Assembly: GCF_030406045.1 (NCBI RefSeq) | Contig: NZ_CP128988.1 | Coordinates: 186,001 to 250,000 of the forward strand | DNA: 64,000 bases | Reading direction: 5' to 3' | Source of the DNA: Thiohalobacter sp. IOR34 | Lineage (GTDB): Bacteria > Pseudomonadota > Gammaproteobacteria > Thiohalobacterales > Thiohalobacteraceae | In this document: piece by piece, positions 29,396-37,019 of the stretch | Numbering within the stretch: the first letter of the stretch is position 1 | Layout: the number at the start of each line of letters is the position of its first letter | Notes under the pieces: generated by a model | The model's input: only the letters and a program-made list of their open reading frames with translations | Told to the model about the DNA's origin: nothing | Databases searched by the model: none | Translations under genes and position numbers: made by a program

Positions 29396-30282
29396 TTCGG
29401 AAGGGCCTCCGTCTCAATGTCTTGGGCATGGCCGTGATCGTGGTGATGGGGGTGTCCGTGGCCCTGTTCCTCGGCCAGGCTGCGGTAGCGGCAGCCGTCG
29501 CATTCCATCCGGACAGGCTGCTGCGCGGGCAGCTCGCCCGCGGCCTCGCGCACGCGCGCATCCAGCAACGCGAAGATCTCCTCCTCGAAGCCGAAGTAGT
29601 CGGCGCAGGCGAAGGCGATATGCGGATACTGGCGCTCCAGCCGGGCCACCTGGCGGCGGATGCGCTCGATGAGAGTGCCGGTGAAGAGGTAGTAGGGCAG
29701 GACGGCGATCTGGGTCATGCCCAGCCTCGCCTGGCGCTGCACGACGGCCTCCAGGCGGGGGTGGGTGATGCCGGTGAAGGCGATGTCCACCAGCTCGTGA
29801 TCGCCTTCCTCGAACAGCCAGCGCGCCATCTTCGCCACCTCGCCGTTGGCCGCCCGGTCGGAGGCACCCCGGCCGAGCAGGATGACGCCGGTGGTGCGCG
29901 GATCCGGATGATCCAGGGCGCCCATGGCGCTGCGCAGCCTGCGTTTCAGGATGGCGAGGATCTTCTCGTTGGCGCCGAGGTGGCGGGCGTACACGAACTC
30001 GACGTCCGGGTGTCTGCCCCGCGCCTGCTCGATGTGGTGCGGGATCTCCATCTTCACATGCCCGGCCGCATTCAGGATCAGGGGCACCACGATGACCCGC
30101 CCGGCGTCGCCGGCGGCGCGGTCGAGTCCTTCGTCGAGCAGCACCTCGGCGAACTCGATGAAGCAGGTCTCGATGCGCCACTGGGGATTGGCCGCGGCCC
30201 AGCGGCGGGCGAATTCGAGGATCTCCTCGTTGGCCGCAGGCAGGCGCGAGCCGTGGCCGACCAGCAGGATGGTGGCATTCAA
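29392..30282 (-). CDS. cbiX: Sirohydrochlorin cobaltochelatase, long form with His-rich tail
   Basis: Inserts Co2+ early, into sirohydrochlorin. The 296-residue protein has two CbiX-type halves: LLVGHGSRLPAANEEI with His10 and NAAGHVKMEIP with His75 in the first, and LLGRGASDRAANGEVAKM and GITHPRLEAVV in the second. It ends with a Cys pair (CDGC) and a histidine-rich run GHGHPHHHDHGH that probably binds metal. No ATG exists in frame; the TTG at 30282 has GGGGGA upstream and overlaps the cobM stop (TTGA), so it is the likely start. Confidence 0.9.
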   Translation of the reverse strand: MNATILLVGHGSRLPAANEEILEFARRWAAANPQWRIETCFIEFAEVLLDEGLDRAAGDAGRVIVVPLILNAAGHVKMEIPHHIEQARGRHPDVEFVYARHLGANEKILAILKRRLRSAMGALDHPDPRTTGVILLGRGASDRAANGEVAKMARWLFEEGDHELVDIAFTGITHPRLEAVVQRQARLGMTQIAVLPYYLFTGTLIERIRRQVARLERQYPHIAFACADYFGFEEEIFALLDARVREAAGELPAQQPVRMECDGCRYRSLAEEQGHGHPHHHDHGHAQDIETEALPK

Positions 30283-31079
30283 GACGTTTCCCCCTTCGCC
30301 GCAATCGCCTTGCGAAAACGGTGGCTGAATCGTTTGTCGTAGAGTTTCGAAGTCTTCACTTCTTTCCGGCCGCGCGCGCCCAGGGCGGGGCTGACGATGA
30401 TCATGGCCTGGCTGTGGATCCTCGACGCCTTGCATCGCTCGCGGATGTCGGCGAGCGTGCCCCGGACGATCTTCTCCTCGCCCGGCCAGCTCGCTTTCTG
30501 CACCACCAGCACGGGGCAGTCCTCGGACCAGCCGGCCGCCAGCAGGGCCTCCCGGATCTTCTTGAGCAGGGTGATGGAGAGGAACAGACACAGGGTGCAA
30601 TGGTGCCGGGCCAGTTCCTCCAGCGACTCGCCCTCCGGCATCGGCGTGCGTCCTTCGACCCGGGTGAGGATCACGGTCTGGGTGACTTCGGGCAGGGTCA
30701 GGGTTTCCCTGGCCGCGGCCGCCGAGGCCATGGCCGAGGAGACGCCGGGCACCACGCCAGCCTCGATGCCGGCAGCGTCCAGCGGCCGGAGCATCTCGAT
30801 CAGCGCGCCGTAGAGGGTGGGATCCCCGGTCTGCAGCCGCACCACCGTCTCGTGCCGGGAGGCCCGGCGAATCAGCCAGCCGGTGATCTCCTCCAGGGTC
30901 ATGCCCCTGGAATCGGCGACCTCGCATCCTTCCGGGGCCCAGCGCAGCACGGCCTCGGACACCAGCGATCCGGCGTACAGGATGGCGCCGGCGCGCTCGA
31001 GCAGGCCGCGGCCCTTGACCGTGATCAGCTCCGGGTCGCCGGGACCGGCGCCCACGAACCAGACCTTGCCGGGCGTCAT
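30279..31079 (-). CDS. cobM: Precorrin-4 C11-methyltransferase
   Basis: SAM-dependent C11 methylation. The 266-residue class III methyltransferase shows VWFVGAGPGDPELITVKG, AGSLVSEAVL, VVRLQTGDPTLYGAL, VPGVSSAMASAAAA and LTLPEVTQTVILTR, the CobM/CbiF set. The start at 31079 follows cbtA with a 4-bp overlap; upstream open codons shadow cbtA. Confidence 0.95.
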   Translation of the reverse strand: MTPGKVWFVGAGPGDPELITVKGRGLLERAGAILYAGSLVSEAVLRWAPEGCEVADSRGMTLEEITGWLIRRASRHETVVRLQTGDPTLYGALIEMLRPLDAAGIEAGVVPGVSSAMASAAAARETLTLPEVTQTVILTRVEGRTPMPEGESLEELARHHCTLCLFLSITLLKKIREALLAAGWSEDCPVLVVQKASWPGEEKIVRGTLADIRERCKASRIHSQAMIIVSPALGARGRKEVKTSKLYDKRFSHRFRKAIAAKGETS

Positions 31080-31777
31080 GGGGAGAGGCGGCGGTGGAAG
31101 AAGCCGTAGAGCCCGCCGAGGGCCAGCCAGAAGGCGGCATTGGTGAGCAGGGCGGCCGTCTCGAAGGAGTCGATCAGCGCTTCCGGCGCCAGGGCCTGGT
31201 GAACCTCGGGCCGGGGGGCGCCGGCCAAGTGCGGCAGTGCCAGCAGCGCGGCCCCGCCAGCGCGGGCGATCCAGCCGCGGCCGAAGACCAGCAGGGCCAG
31301 TCCGGCCGCCGTGGCCGCCGCCGCGCCGGTCCACCACAACTGGCGGTCGCGCAGCGCCGCGGCCTCGGTGCCCGGCAGTTCCGGCGGCAGGCCGAGGGTG
31401 GGCGCGAGATAGAAGACGACGAACCCGGCCGCGCCCCAGGCGAGTCCGCTGCGCCAGTCCGGGTCGGTGCCCCGCAGGGTGATGGCCGCGCCGAGCAGCA
31501 GGGCGAAGCCCAGGGCGATCACCAGATTGGCCGCGGCGGTGAAAAGCAGGCGTTCCATGCCGTCTTCCGGCTGCCAGCCGTCCTCCGTTTCCCCGTGGCC
31601 GTGGTCGGCCGCCGCGGGATGATCGTGCGCCGCGCCGCCGGCCGCCGCCTCGTAGGTTTCCGCCTCGAGAATCGCCGGGACGACCTCGATCTGCTGGAGC
31701 AGGGTGAGCAGCAGGCCCGCCGAGAGGGCGGCGAAGGCGGCGGCCGTGAAGAGGCGCCGGAACCGGCTTCCGGTCAT
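31076..31777 (-). CDS. cbtA: CbtA-type cobalt transporter subunit
   Basis: A 233-residue membrane protein with about five hydrophobic segments (near 9-30, 78-98, 110-128, 148-166 and 208-228). A histidine-rich extramembrane loop (AHDHPAAADHGHG) fits metal handling. CbtA occurs with CbtB under B12-riboswitch control and is predicted to import cobalt. Its position inside the riboswitch-led operon directly after cbtB supports that. The transport mechanism is not experimentally settled for the family. Confidence 0.88.
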   Translation of the reverse strand: MTGSRFRRLFTAAAFAALSAGLLLTLLQQIEVVPAILEAETYEAAAGGAAHDHPAAADHGHGETEDGWQPEDGMERLLFTAAANLVIALGFALLLGAAITLRGTDPDWRSGLAWGAAGFVVFYLAPTLGLPPELPGTEAAALRDRQLWWTGAAAATAAGLALLVFGRGWIARAGGAALLALPHLAGAPRPEVHQALAPEALIDSFETAALLTNAAFWLALGGLYGFFHRRLSP

Positions 31778-31795
31778 GGTGCGGGCCTCCCCGGG

Positions 31796-31987
31796 TCAGT
31801 GGCAGGGAAAGGCGGCCGAATGCCGGGTGTCGTGCGCGGCGTTGTGCAATATGTCCATCTCCGCGAAGCCGGCCGCGTAGAGCAGGCCCAGGCCGAGCAG
31901 GGCGGCCAGCAGGGACGATGCCAGACGGCCGGCGAGGGTATCGTCGTGGGTGTGTGCCGCATGGGCCGTTCCGGATGCTGGATGCAT
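31796..31987 (-). CDS. cbtB: CbtB-type cobalt transporter small subunit
   Basis: A 63-residue single-helix membrane protein. The C-terminal motif LHNAAHDTRHSAAFPCH is characteristic of CbtB, with histidines and a terminal Cys-His that probably bind cobalt. The start at 31987 has a perfect AGGAGG ribosome site 7 bases upstream, so the longer open frame is discarded. It lies 13 bp after cbiA and 18 bp before cbtA. Confidence 0.88.
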   Translation of the reverse strand: MHPASGTAHAAHTHDDTLAGRLASSLLAALLGLGLLYAAGFAEMDILHNAAHDTRHSAAFPCH

Positions 31988-32000
31988 GGCGGTTCCTCCT

Positions 32001-33308
32001 TCAGTTGACGGGTGAAGCTGTGGGGGTCGAGAACAACCGGGCAGTGGCCGCCGGGTTGGATGGGAAATAGAGATGCAGGTAGGAGGCGTGCAGGCGGCCC
32101 TGCCGATAGACGGGTTCGCCCTGCCTGCCCTTGCGCGCCGGCTCGCTGGTGGCGGCCGGCGCAAGCGGCGTTTCCAGCCGCGAGTAGTGGTAGCTGTGGC
32201 CGCGCAATCCCCCCTCGGGCAGCACGACCCGGTGGAGGCCCAGGTTGGCGAGCCGTTCCTGCATGGCCGCCTTGCCCGGCAGGAGCCCGGCCATCTCCGC
32301 GGTACGGCCGGCCACGTCGGTCAGGGATTCGCACAGGTAGAGCATGCCGCCGCACTCGGCGACGATCGGCTTGCCCGCGGCATGATGGGCGGCCAGCGCC
32401 GCCTTCATGGACCGGTTGGCCTCCAGCCGCTCGAGATGCAGTTCCGGGTAGCCGCCGGGCAGGTAGAGCGCGTCCGCTTCCGGCGGGGCGCTGTCGTCGA
32501 GCGGCGAGAAGAAGCCGATCTCCGCGCCCAGTGCCTGCAGCGTGTCGAGATTGGCGCGGTAGACGAAGGAAAAGGCCTCGTCCCGGGCCACGGCGACGCG
32601 GATGTCATCCAGATGTGGCGGGCAGGCTTCCTCTTCCGGCGGTGCCTCGAAGGAGACCTCCGGGGGCAGCTCGCAGGCCGGCCCCTGGAGCGCGGCGGCC
32701 GCCCGCGCGATGCGGGCATCGAGATCGCCGATCTCTTGCGCCTGCACCAGGCCGAGATGCCGGCCGGGCAGGCCGATCTCCTCGTCGCGCTGCAACCAGC
32801 CGAAGGTACGCATGCCCTCCGGCAGGCTCTCGGCGAGCATCCGGTAGTGGTGTTCACTGGCCACCCGGTTGGCGAACACCCCGGCGAAGGGGAGCCCCGC
32901 GCGGTAGGTGGCGAGCCCGTGGGCCAGGGCACCGAAGGTCTGGGCCATGGCACTGCCGTCGATGACGGCGAGCACCGGCACGCCGAACAGACTGGCCAGG
33001 TCGGCGCTGGAACGGTCGCCGTCGAACAGCCCCATCACCCCTTCGATCAGGATCAGGTCGGCATCCCCCGCCGCTTCGTACAACAGCCGGCGGCAATGCG
33101 CCTCGCCGCCCATCCACAGATCGAGGTTGTACACCGGGGCCCCCGATGCCCGTTCCAGGATCATCGGGTCGAGAAAGTCCGGCCCCGTCTTGAAAACGCG
33201 CACCCGCCGGCCACGGTCGCGGTGCAGCCGGGCCAGCGCCGCGGTGACGGTGGTCTTGCCCTGGCCGGAGGCGGGGGCGGCAATGAACAGGGCGGGGCAG
33301 CGTCTCAC
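32001..33308 (-). CDS. cbiA: Cobyrinate a,c-diamide synthase
   Basis: ATP-dependent glutamine amidotransferase that amidates the a and c side chains of the corrin. The 435-residue protein has the P-loop APASGQGKTT (11-20), GPDFLDPMIL, EGVMGLFDGD, and a C-terminal class I amidotransferase domain with nucleophile Cys in AECGGMLYL and His in GHSYHYSR. The start is GTG at 33308, overlapping the cobO stop by 4 bp; the frame upstream shadows cobO. The neighbouring oxygen-independent genes favour the CbiA rather than the CobB substrate. Confidence 0.92.
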   Translation of the reverse strand: MRRCPALFIAAPASGQGKTTVTAALARLHRDRGRRVRVFKTGPDFLDPMILERASGAPVYNLDLWMGGEAHCRRLLYEAAGDADLILIEGVMGLFDGDRSSADLASLFGVPVLAVIDGSAMAQTFGALAHGLATYRAGLPFAGVFANRVASEHHYRMLAESLPEGMRTFGWLQRDEEIGLPGRHLGLVQAQEIGDLDARIARAAAALQGPACELPPEVSFEAPPEEEACPPHLDDIRVAVARDEAFSFVYRANLDTLQALGAEIGFFSPLDDSAPPEADALYLPGGYPELHLERLEANRSMKAALAAHHAAGKPIVAECGGMLYLCESLTDVAGRTAEMAGLLPGKAAMQERLANLGLHRVVLPEGGLRGHSYHYSRLETPLAPAATSEPARKGRQGEPVYRQGRLHASYLHLYFPSNPAATARLFSTPTASPVN

Positions 33309-33910
33309 AGGTCGACCCCCTTTTGCGCCCGCACGCCGGCGCGGAAGGCGTGTTTGACGTCGCGCAGTTCGGTGACGGTGTCGGCGGCGTCGATCAGCGC
33401 TTGCGGGGCGCCGCGGCCGGTGATCACCACGTGCTGCATGGACGGGCGCGCCTCGAGGTCGGCCAGTACCTGGTCGAGGTCCAGCCAGCCGTACTTGAGC
33501 GGGTAGGTGAGCTCGTCGAGCACCACCAGCCCCAGGCTTTCGTCGGCCAGCATGCCGCGCACCACCTCCCGGCCCTTTTGTGCGGTGGCGCGGTCCCGTT
33601 CGAGGTTCTGGGTCTCCCAGGTGAAGCCCTCGCCGAGCACATGCCAGACCACGCCGGGCTGGCGCCGGAAGAAGGCCTCCTCGCCGGTATCCTGGCGTCC
33701 CTTGACGAATTGCGCCACGCCGACCTTCATGCCGTGCCCCAGGGCCCGCGCCACCATGCCGAAGGCGGAACTGGACTTGCCCTTGCCGTTGCCGGTCAGG
33801 ACCAGCAGCAGGCCCTGGTCGCGGTCCGCGCGCGCAATGGCGGCGTCGACCACGGCCTTCTTGCGCTGCATGCGTTTGCGGTGGCGCTCTGTGGGGTCGG
33901 TGGTATCCAA
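33305..33910 (-). CDS. cobO: Corrinoid adenosyltransferase
   Basis: Adenosylates cob(I)yrinic acid a,c-diamide (CobO/BtuR type). The 201-residue product has the P-loop GNGKGKSS (40-47), FGMVARALGHGMKVGVAQFVKG, and LVVLDELTYPLKYGWLD. The open frame extends back to 34183, but that part is the riboswitch leader. The TTG at 33910 gives MDTTDPTERHRKRMQRKK, close to the family N-terminus and length (BtuR is 196 residues). The ATG at 33871 would give 188 residues and is the alternative. It is the first gene of the operon. Confidence 0.92.
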   Translation of the reverse strand: MDTTDPTERHRKRMQRKKAVVDAAIARADRDQGLLLVLTGNGKGKSSSAFGMVARALGHGMKVGVAQFVKGRQDTGEEAFFRRQPGVVWHVLGEGFTWETQNLERDRATAQKGREVVRGMLADESLGLVVLDELTYPLKYGWLDLDQVLADLEARPSMQHVVITGRGAPQALIDAADTVTELRDVKHAFRAGVRAQKGVDL

Positions 33911-34027
33911 GTCCTCGTCTTCCGCAGCCAGGTGTGTGGCACGAAGGCATGCGGGGGCGGAAACAAGGACGGAGGCAGGGATTGCAGGACCTGTCGCCGT
34001 GGCACCGCCCTCCGCAATGCCGGCTTT

Positions 34028-34268
34028 CGGCTTCAGGCCGGTCTCCGGGCTCGCGAGCGGGAGTTCAGACTCCCAGAGGCTGTGCCTTCCCGTGCTCGTG
34101 CACAGTGGCGTGATGCAGACCCTTGACTCGCCTACCGTTGCGGGGGCAGCGCCGGCATTGCGCTGGCGAGTGCCAGCACGCACCGGCTTCCCGTTTCATC
34201 CCTCCGGAGGAACCGCCGGGGGGACACCAGAAGCCGGGAATCCTTCAGCTTCGGTGAAAGGATTCCCG
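34028..34268 (-). ncRNA. Cobalamin riboswitch (B12 element) controlling the cob operon
   Basis: Reading the minus strand, the conserved cobalamin-riboswitch boxes occur in order: GGTG, GGATGAAACGGGAAGCCGGTG-type core (34181 to about 34202), CCGGCGCTGCCCCGCAAC, then the B12 box with CACTG (34103-34109 region) and GGGAAGGC (34084-34091), and finally the GGAGACCGGCC arm (34028-34045). A strong upstream hairpin (GGGAATCCTT arms, 34236-34268) precedes the aptamer. B12 binding represses downstream genes in this class. The 34027-33911 stretch up to cobO is the expression platform. Confidence 0.93.
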
Positions 34269-34274
34269 GGGCTG

Positions 34275-34304
34275 AATCTAAGGGGATACGGCACAGCCTG
34301 TCAA
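34275..34304 (-). promoter_or_regulatory. Promoter of the cobalamin operon
   Basis: Minus strand TTGACA (consensus) at 34304-34299 and TAGATT (4/6) with an 18-base spacer. It lies immediately upstream of the riboswitch, so transcription would begin near 34268 at the first hairpin. Confidence 0.6.
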
Positions 34305-34396
34305 GGAAGGGGCAAGCACCGGATTTCGGGTGGGGTTTGTGGAGGGGGCGACAGGGCTGCTTTCCATCAGCGCAGGAGATCAGTCCTGAGTCAGCT

Positions 34397-34416
34397 CGTA
34401 TATTGCACCAAAGCAT
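34397..34416 (+). repeat. Degenerate MITE-family end
   Basis: TCGTATATTGCACCAAAGC retains the inner part of the left terminal repeat (ATATTGCACCAA). It is 66 bp from the left end of element M5 and may be left over from an earlier insertion at the same site. Confidence 0.4.
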
Positions 34417-34461
34417 TTGGCCTGAAACCGAAATGAACAAAAAATTCCGGAGTAACGTGTC

Positions 34462-34737
34462 TAACCCGGATATTGCACCAAGGCTGCACGCATGATCGGC
34501 GTGCAGGCTGGTAAATGGGGCGGCAACTCGTAACCCGGCTTTGTGCCTGCTCGATTGACTCCGGGCATTGCCCGCCGTGGATCCCCCGATCGCGGCCTGG
34601 AGGCCGCTCCTACGGGGCATGGCGGCACAATATGTTGTCGTAGGAGCGGTCTCCAGGCCGCGATCGAGGCGCAAGGGGTACCGCGCCATCCTGCCACCCC
34701 GGCTCACGGAGCCCGCCTTGGTGCGGTATGCGGGATG
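34462..34737 (+). mobile_element. MITE-like element M5 with nested palindrome
   Basis: The left end TAACCCGGATATTGCACC (34462) and a degenerate right end (CCTTGGTGCGGTATGCGGG, near 34717-34737) enclose about 275 bp. Inside are a segment with GGGCATTGCCCGCCGTGGAT, palindrome copy 4, and AGGCGCAAGGGGTACCGCGCC. The same order, reversed, is found in element M4 at 60.7-61.2 kb, so both are the same composite type. It separates the cobalamin promoter from rdgB. Confidence 0.75.
34589..34664. repeat. REP-like palindrome, copy 4 (inside M5)
   Basis: Arms as in copy 1, the right arm with one change (GGTCTCC for GGCCTCC). The loop is GGGGCATGGCGGCACAATAT plus GTTGTC, shared in reverse by copy 5. Confidence 0.9.
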
Positions 34738-34776
34738 GAGTGTTGGAACGATCGTGTCTTTGAGATAAGCGGTCGG

Positions 34777-35364
34777 TCAGCCCAGCGCGGCGATCAGTTT
34801 GCGCAGCGCCTGGCCGCGGTGGCTGAGGGCATTCTTCCGCGCGGCGCTGAGTTCGGCGGCCGAGCAGCCCTCTTCCGGCACCCAGAACACCGGGTCGTAG
34901 CCGAAGCCGTTCTCGCCCCGCGGCGCGTCGAGGATGCGGCCTTCCCAGGTGCCCTGGAAGATCAGTGGCGTCGGGTCGCCGCCATGCCGCATATAGACCA
35001 TCAGGCACTGGAAGCGTGCGCTGCGTTCCTCTACCGGGAAATCCGCCAGTGCCTCCAGCAGCTTCTCCAGATTGGCCTGGTCGCTGGCGCCGGGGCCGGC
35101 GTAGCGCGCCGAGTAGATGCCGGGCGCGCCCTGCAGGGCGTCGACCTCCAGGCCGGAGTCGTCGGCGATGGCCGGCAGGCCGGTGTGCCGGGCGGCATTG
35201 CGCGCCTTGAGGATGGCGTTCTCGACGAAGGTCAGACCGGTCTCCTCGATCTCCGGGACATCGAAGTCGGACTGCGGCATGACCTCGATGCCGTGGCCGG
35301 CGAGCAGTTGATTGATCTCGCGGACCTTGCCCTTGTTGCCGCTGGCGAGGACGATTCTGCGCAT
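34777..35364 (-). CDS. rdgB: dITP/XTP pyrophosphatase (RdgB/HAM1 family)
   Basis: Removes non-canonical purine nucleoside triphosphates (dITP, XTP) from the pool. The 195-residue product has the family start [46 protein letters not shown] and [12 protein letters not shown], with SHRGQAL near the end. Two Mets are possible (35370 and 35364); the GGAGG site is 7 bases from the second, which is preferred. It is tightly coupled to rph. In relatives hemW follows directly, but here the cobalamin island intervenes. Confidence 0.95.
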   Translation of the reverse strand: MRRIVLASGNKGKVREINQLLAGHGIEVMPQSDFDVPEIEETGLTFVENAILKARNAARHTGLPAIADDSGLEVDALQGAPGIYSARYAGPGASDQANLEKLLEALADFPVEERSARFQCLMVYMRHGGDPTPLIFQGTWEGRILDAPRGENGFGYDPVFWVPEEGCSAAELSAARKNALSHRGQALRKLIAALG

Positions 35365-35366
35365 AC

Positions 35367-36083
35367 TCATGCCTCCAGTGCCTTCTTCTGTTCCTCGATC
35401 AGCTGGAAGATCCCGGCCTGGGCCAGGTCCAGCATGTTCATCAGTTCCTCGCGGCTGAAGGGTGCCGCCTCGGCCGTGCCCTGCACCTCGATGAAGCGCC
35501 CCTCGCCGTCCATCACCACGTTCATGTCGGTCTCGGCGTTGCAGTCCTCGGGGTAGTCGAGGTCCAGTACCGGCGTGCCCTGGTAGATGCCGACCGAGAC
35601 CGAGGCCACCTGCCCGGTGAGCGGGCTGTCCTTGAGTTCGCCCCGCTCGATGAGGTGGGCGACGGCGTCGTGCAGGGCCACGTAGCCGCCGGTGATGCTG
35701 GCGGTGCGGGTGCCGCCATCGGCCTGGATGACGTCGCAGTCGATGGTGATCACCCGCTCGCCGAGCCGCTTCAGGTCGACCACGGCGCGCAGCGAGCGGC
35801 CGATCAGGCGCTGGATCTCCATGGTGCGCCCGCCCTGCTTGCCACGCGCCGCCTCGCGGCCCATGCGCTCGCTGGTGGAGCGCGGCAGCATGCCGTACTC
35901 GGCGGTCACCCAGCCCTGGCCCTTGCCGCGCAGCCAGGGCGGCAGGCGGCTCTCGACGCTGGCGGTGCACAGCACCCGGGTGTTGCCGAACTCGATCAGC
36001 ACCGAGCCCTCGGCGTGCATGGTGTAGTTGCGGGTGATACGGATGGGGCGCAGCTCGTCGGCGGCGCGTTGGCTGGGACGCAT
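35367..36083 (-). CDS. rph: Ribonuclease PH
   Basis: Phosphorolytic 3'-exoribonuclease that trims tRNA precursors. The 238-residue protein begins [20 protein letters not shown] and shows [15 protein letters not shown]...[37 protein letters not shown] and [18 protein letters not shown], intact throughout, unlike the truncated rph of some E. coli strains. The start at 36083 is chosen over a Met six codons upstream by family N-terminus. Confidence 0.96.
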   Translation of the reverse strand: MRPSQRAADELRPIRITRNYTMHAEGSVLIEFGNTRVLCTASVESRLPPWLRGKGQGWVTAEYGMLPRSTSERMGREAARGKQGGRTMEIQRLIGRSLRAVVDLKRLGERVITIDCDVIQADGGTRTASITGGYVALHDAVAHLIERGELKDSPLTGQVASVSVGIYQGTPVLDLDYPEDCNAETDMNVVMDGEGRFIEVQGTAEAAPFSREELMNMLDLAQAGIFQLIEEQKKALEA

Positions 36084-36116
36084 CGGGAATCCTGTCGGCA
36101 AGTGGACGATGCGCGG

Positions 36117-36145
36117 ATTATACGCGAGCCGTCAGGTGTCGTCCT
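36117..36145 (-). promoter_or_regulatory. Candidate promoter for rph-rdgB
   Basis: A perfect TATAAT on the minus strand, 33 bp upstream of rph. The -35 position (AGGACG at 17-base spacing) is poor and falls inside the last codons of the PP2C gene. It is supported mainly by the consensus -10. Confidence 0.4.
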
Positions 36146-37013
36146 TTCCCTCGCCGCCCGGTTCCATCTCCCCCCCGTAGTCGGCGATGGCCTGCTCGAT
36201 GTCGGCGATGGCGCGCTGCAGGGGGTCGCTGTGTCGAGCGGCTGGGGTCGGGTCCGTGCCGGCGGGTGTTGCGGCGTGCCCCTCCCAGCGCAGGGCCACG
36301 GCGCTGACGTTGTCGCTGCGCGGGTAGCTGTTGCCCTCGGCCTCGCTGACCAGGGCGTCGAGTTGCCCGGCCAGGTCCTGTCCCGCGTCGCAGAGGCCGG
36401 TCAGGCGTTCCTCCGCCAGCGCCGACCAGAGGCCGTCCGAGCACAGCAGCAGGACGTCGCCGGCCTCCAGGAAGGCGATTGGCCCGATGCTGATCTCCGG
36501 TGGCGCCTCGGGGTTGCCGAGGCACTGGCTGACCCGGTTGCGCAGCCGGTGGTGGCGCGCCTCGCGGGCGTCGATCAGGCCCGAGCTCAGCAGGTCGGCG
36601 ACCGGGGTGTGGTCGCGGGTCTGGAAGAAGATGCGTCCTTCGCGCAGCAGGTAGAGGCGGCTGTCGCCGGCATGCGCCCAGAGGGCGGTGTCGTCCTGCA
36701 CCAGGCAGCAGACCAGGGTGGTCAGCGGCTGCACCGGTGGTTTCTGGGTGCGGCCCACGGCGAGGATGGTGCGATGTGCCTGGTGCACGGCCTGGCGGAG
36801 GAAGCCGGCCGGGTCCTGCAGCGGGTCGCGGGCCAGGAACTGGCGGCGCAGGCTGTCCACGCAGGCTTCGGCCGCCAGGTCGCCGCGGGCGTGGCCGCCC
36901 ATGCCGTCGGCCACCGCCAGCAGCACCGCATCCTCATGCTGCACGATCAGGCAGCGGTCCTGGTTGCTGTCGCGGTCACCGAGGTGGCTGCTCTGGGCGA
37001 CGCTGACGCGCAT
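36132..37013 (-). CDS. PP2C-family serine/threonine protein phosphatase
   Basis: A 293-residue metal-dependent phosphatase. Metal-binding motifs are all present: SNQDRCLI with the first Asp, LLAVADGMGGHARGD, HAGDSRLYLLR, LLCSDGLW and SDNVSAVALRW. The catalytic domain occupies about 1-240; the acidic C-terminal tail has no recognised domain. It starts 6 bp after the upstream kinase gene, so the two form an opposing kinase/phosphatase pair. No signal peptide or membrane helix is seen; it acts in the cytoplasm. The target is unknown. Confidence 0.92.
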   Translation of the reverse strand: MRVSVAQSSHLGDRDSNQDRCLIVQHEDAVLLAVADGMGGHARGDLAAEACVDSLRRQFLARDPLQDPAGFLRQAVHQAHRTILAVGRTQKPPVQPLTTLVCCLVQDDTALWAHAGDSRLYLLREGRIFFQTRDHTPVADLLSSGLIDAREARHHRLRNRVSQCLGNPEAPPEISIGPIAFLEAGDVLLLCSDGLWSALAEERLTGLCDAGQDLAGQLDALVSEAEGNSYPRSDNVSAVALRWEGHAATPAGTDPTPAARHSDPLQRAIADIEQAIADYGGEMEPGGEGKDDT

Positions 37014-37019
37014 CCCGCT

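Noticed and set aside
34129-34183. Extended N-terminus for CobO beginning near 34183
   Set aside because: The upstream codons coincide with the conserved cobalamin-riboswitch boxes, and the translated leader has no similarity to adenosyltransferase N-termini.
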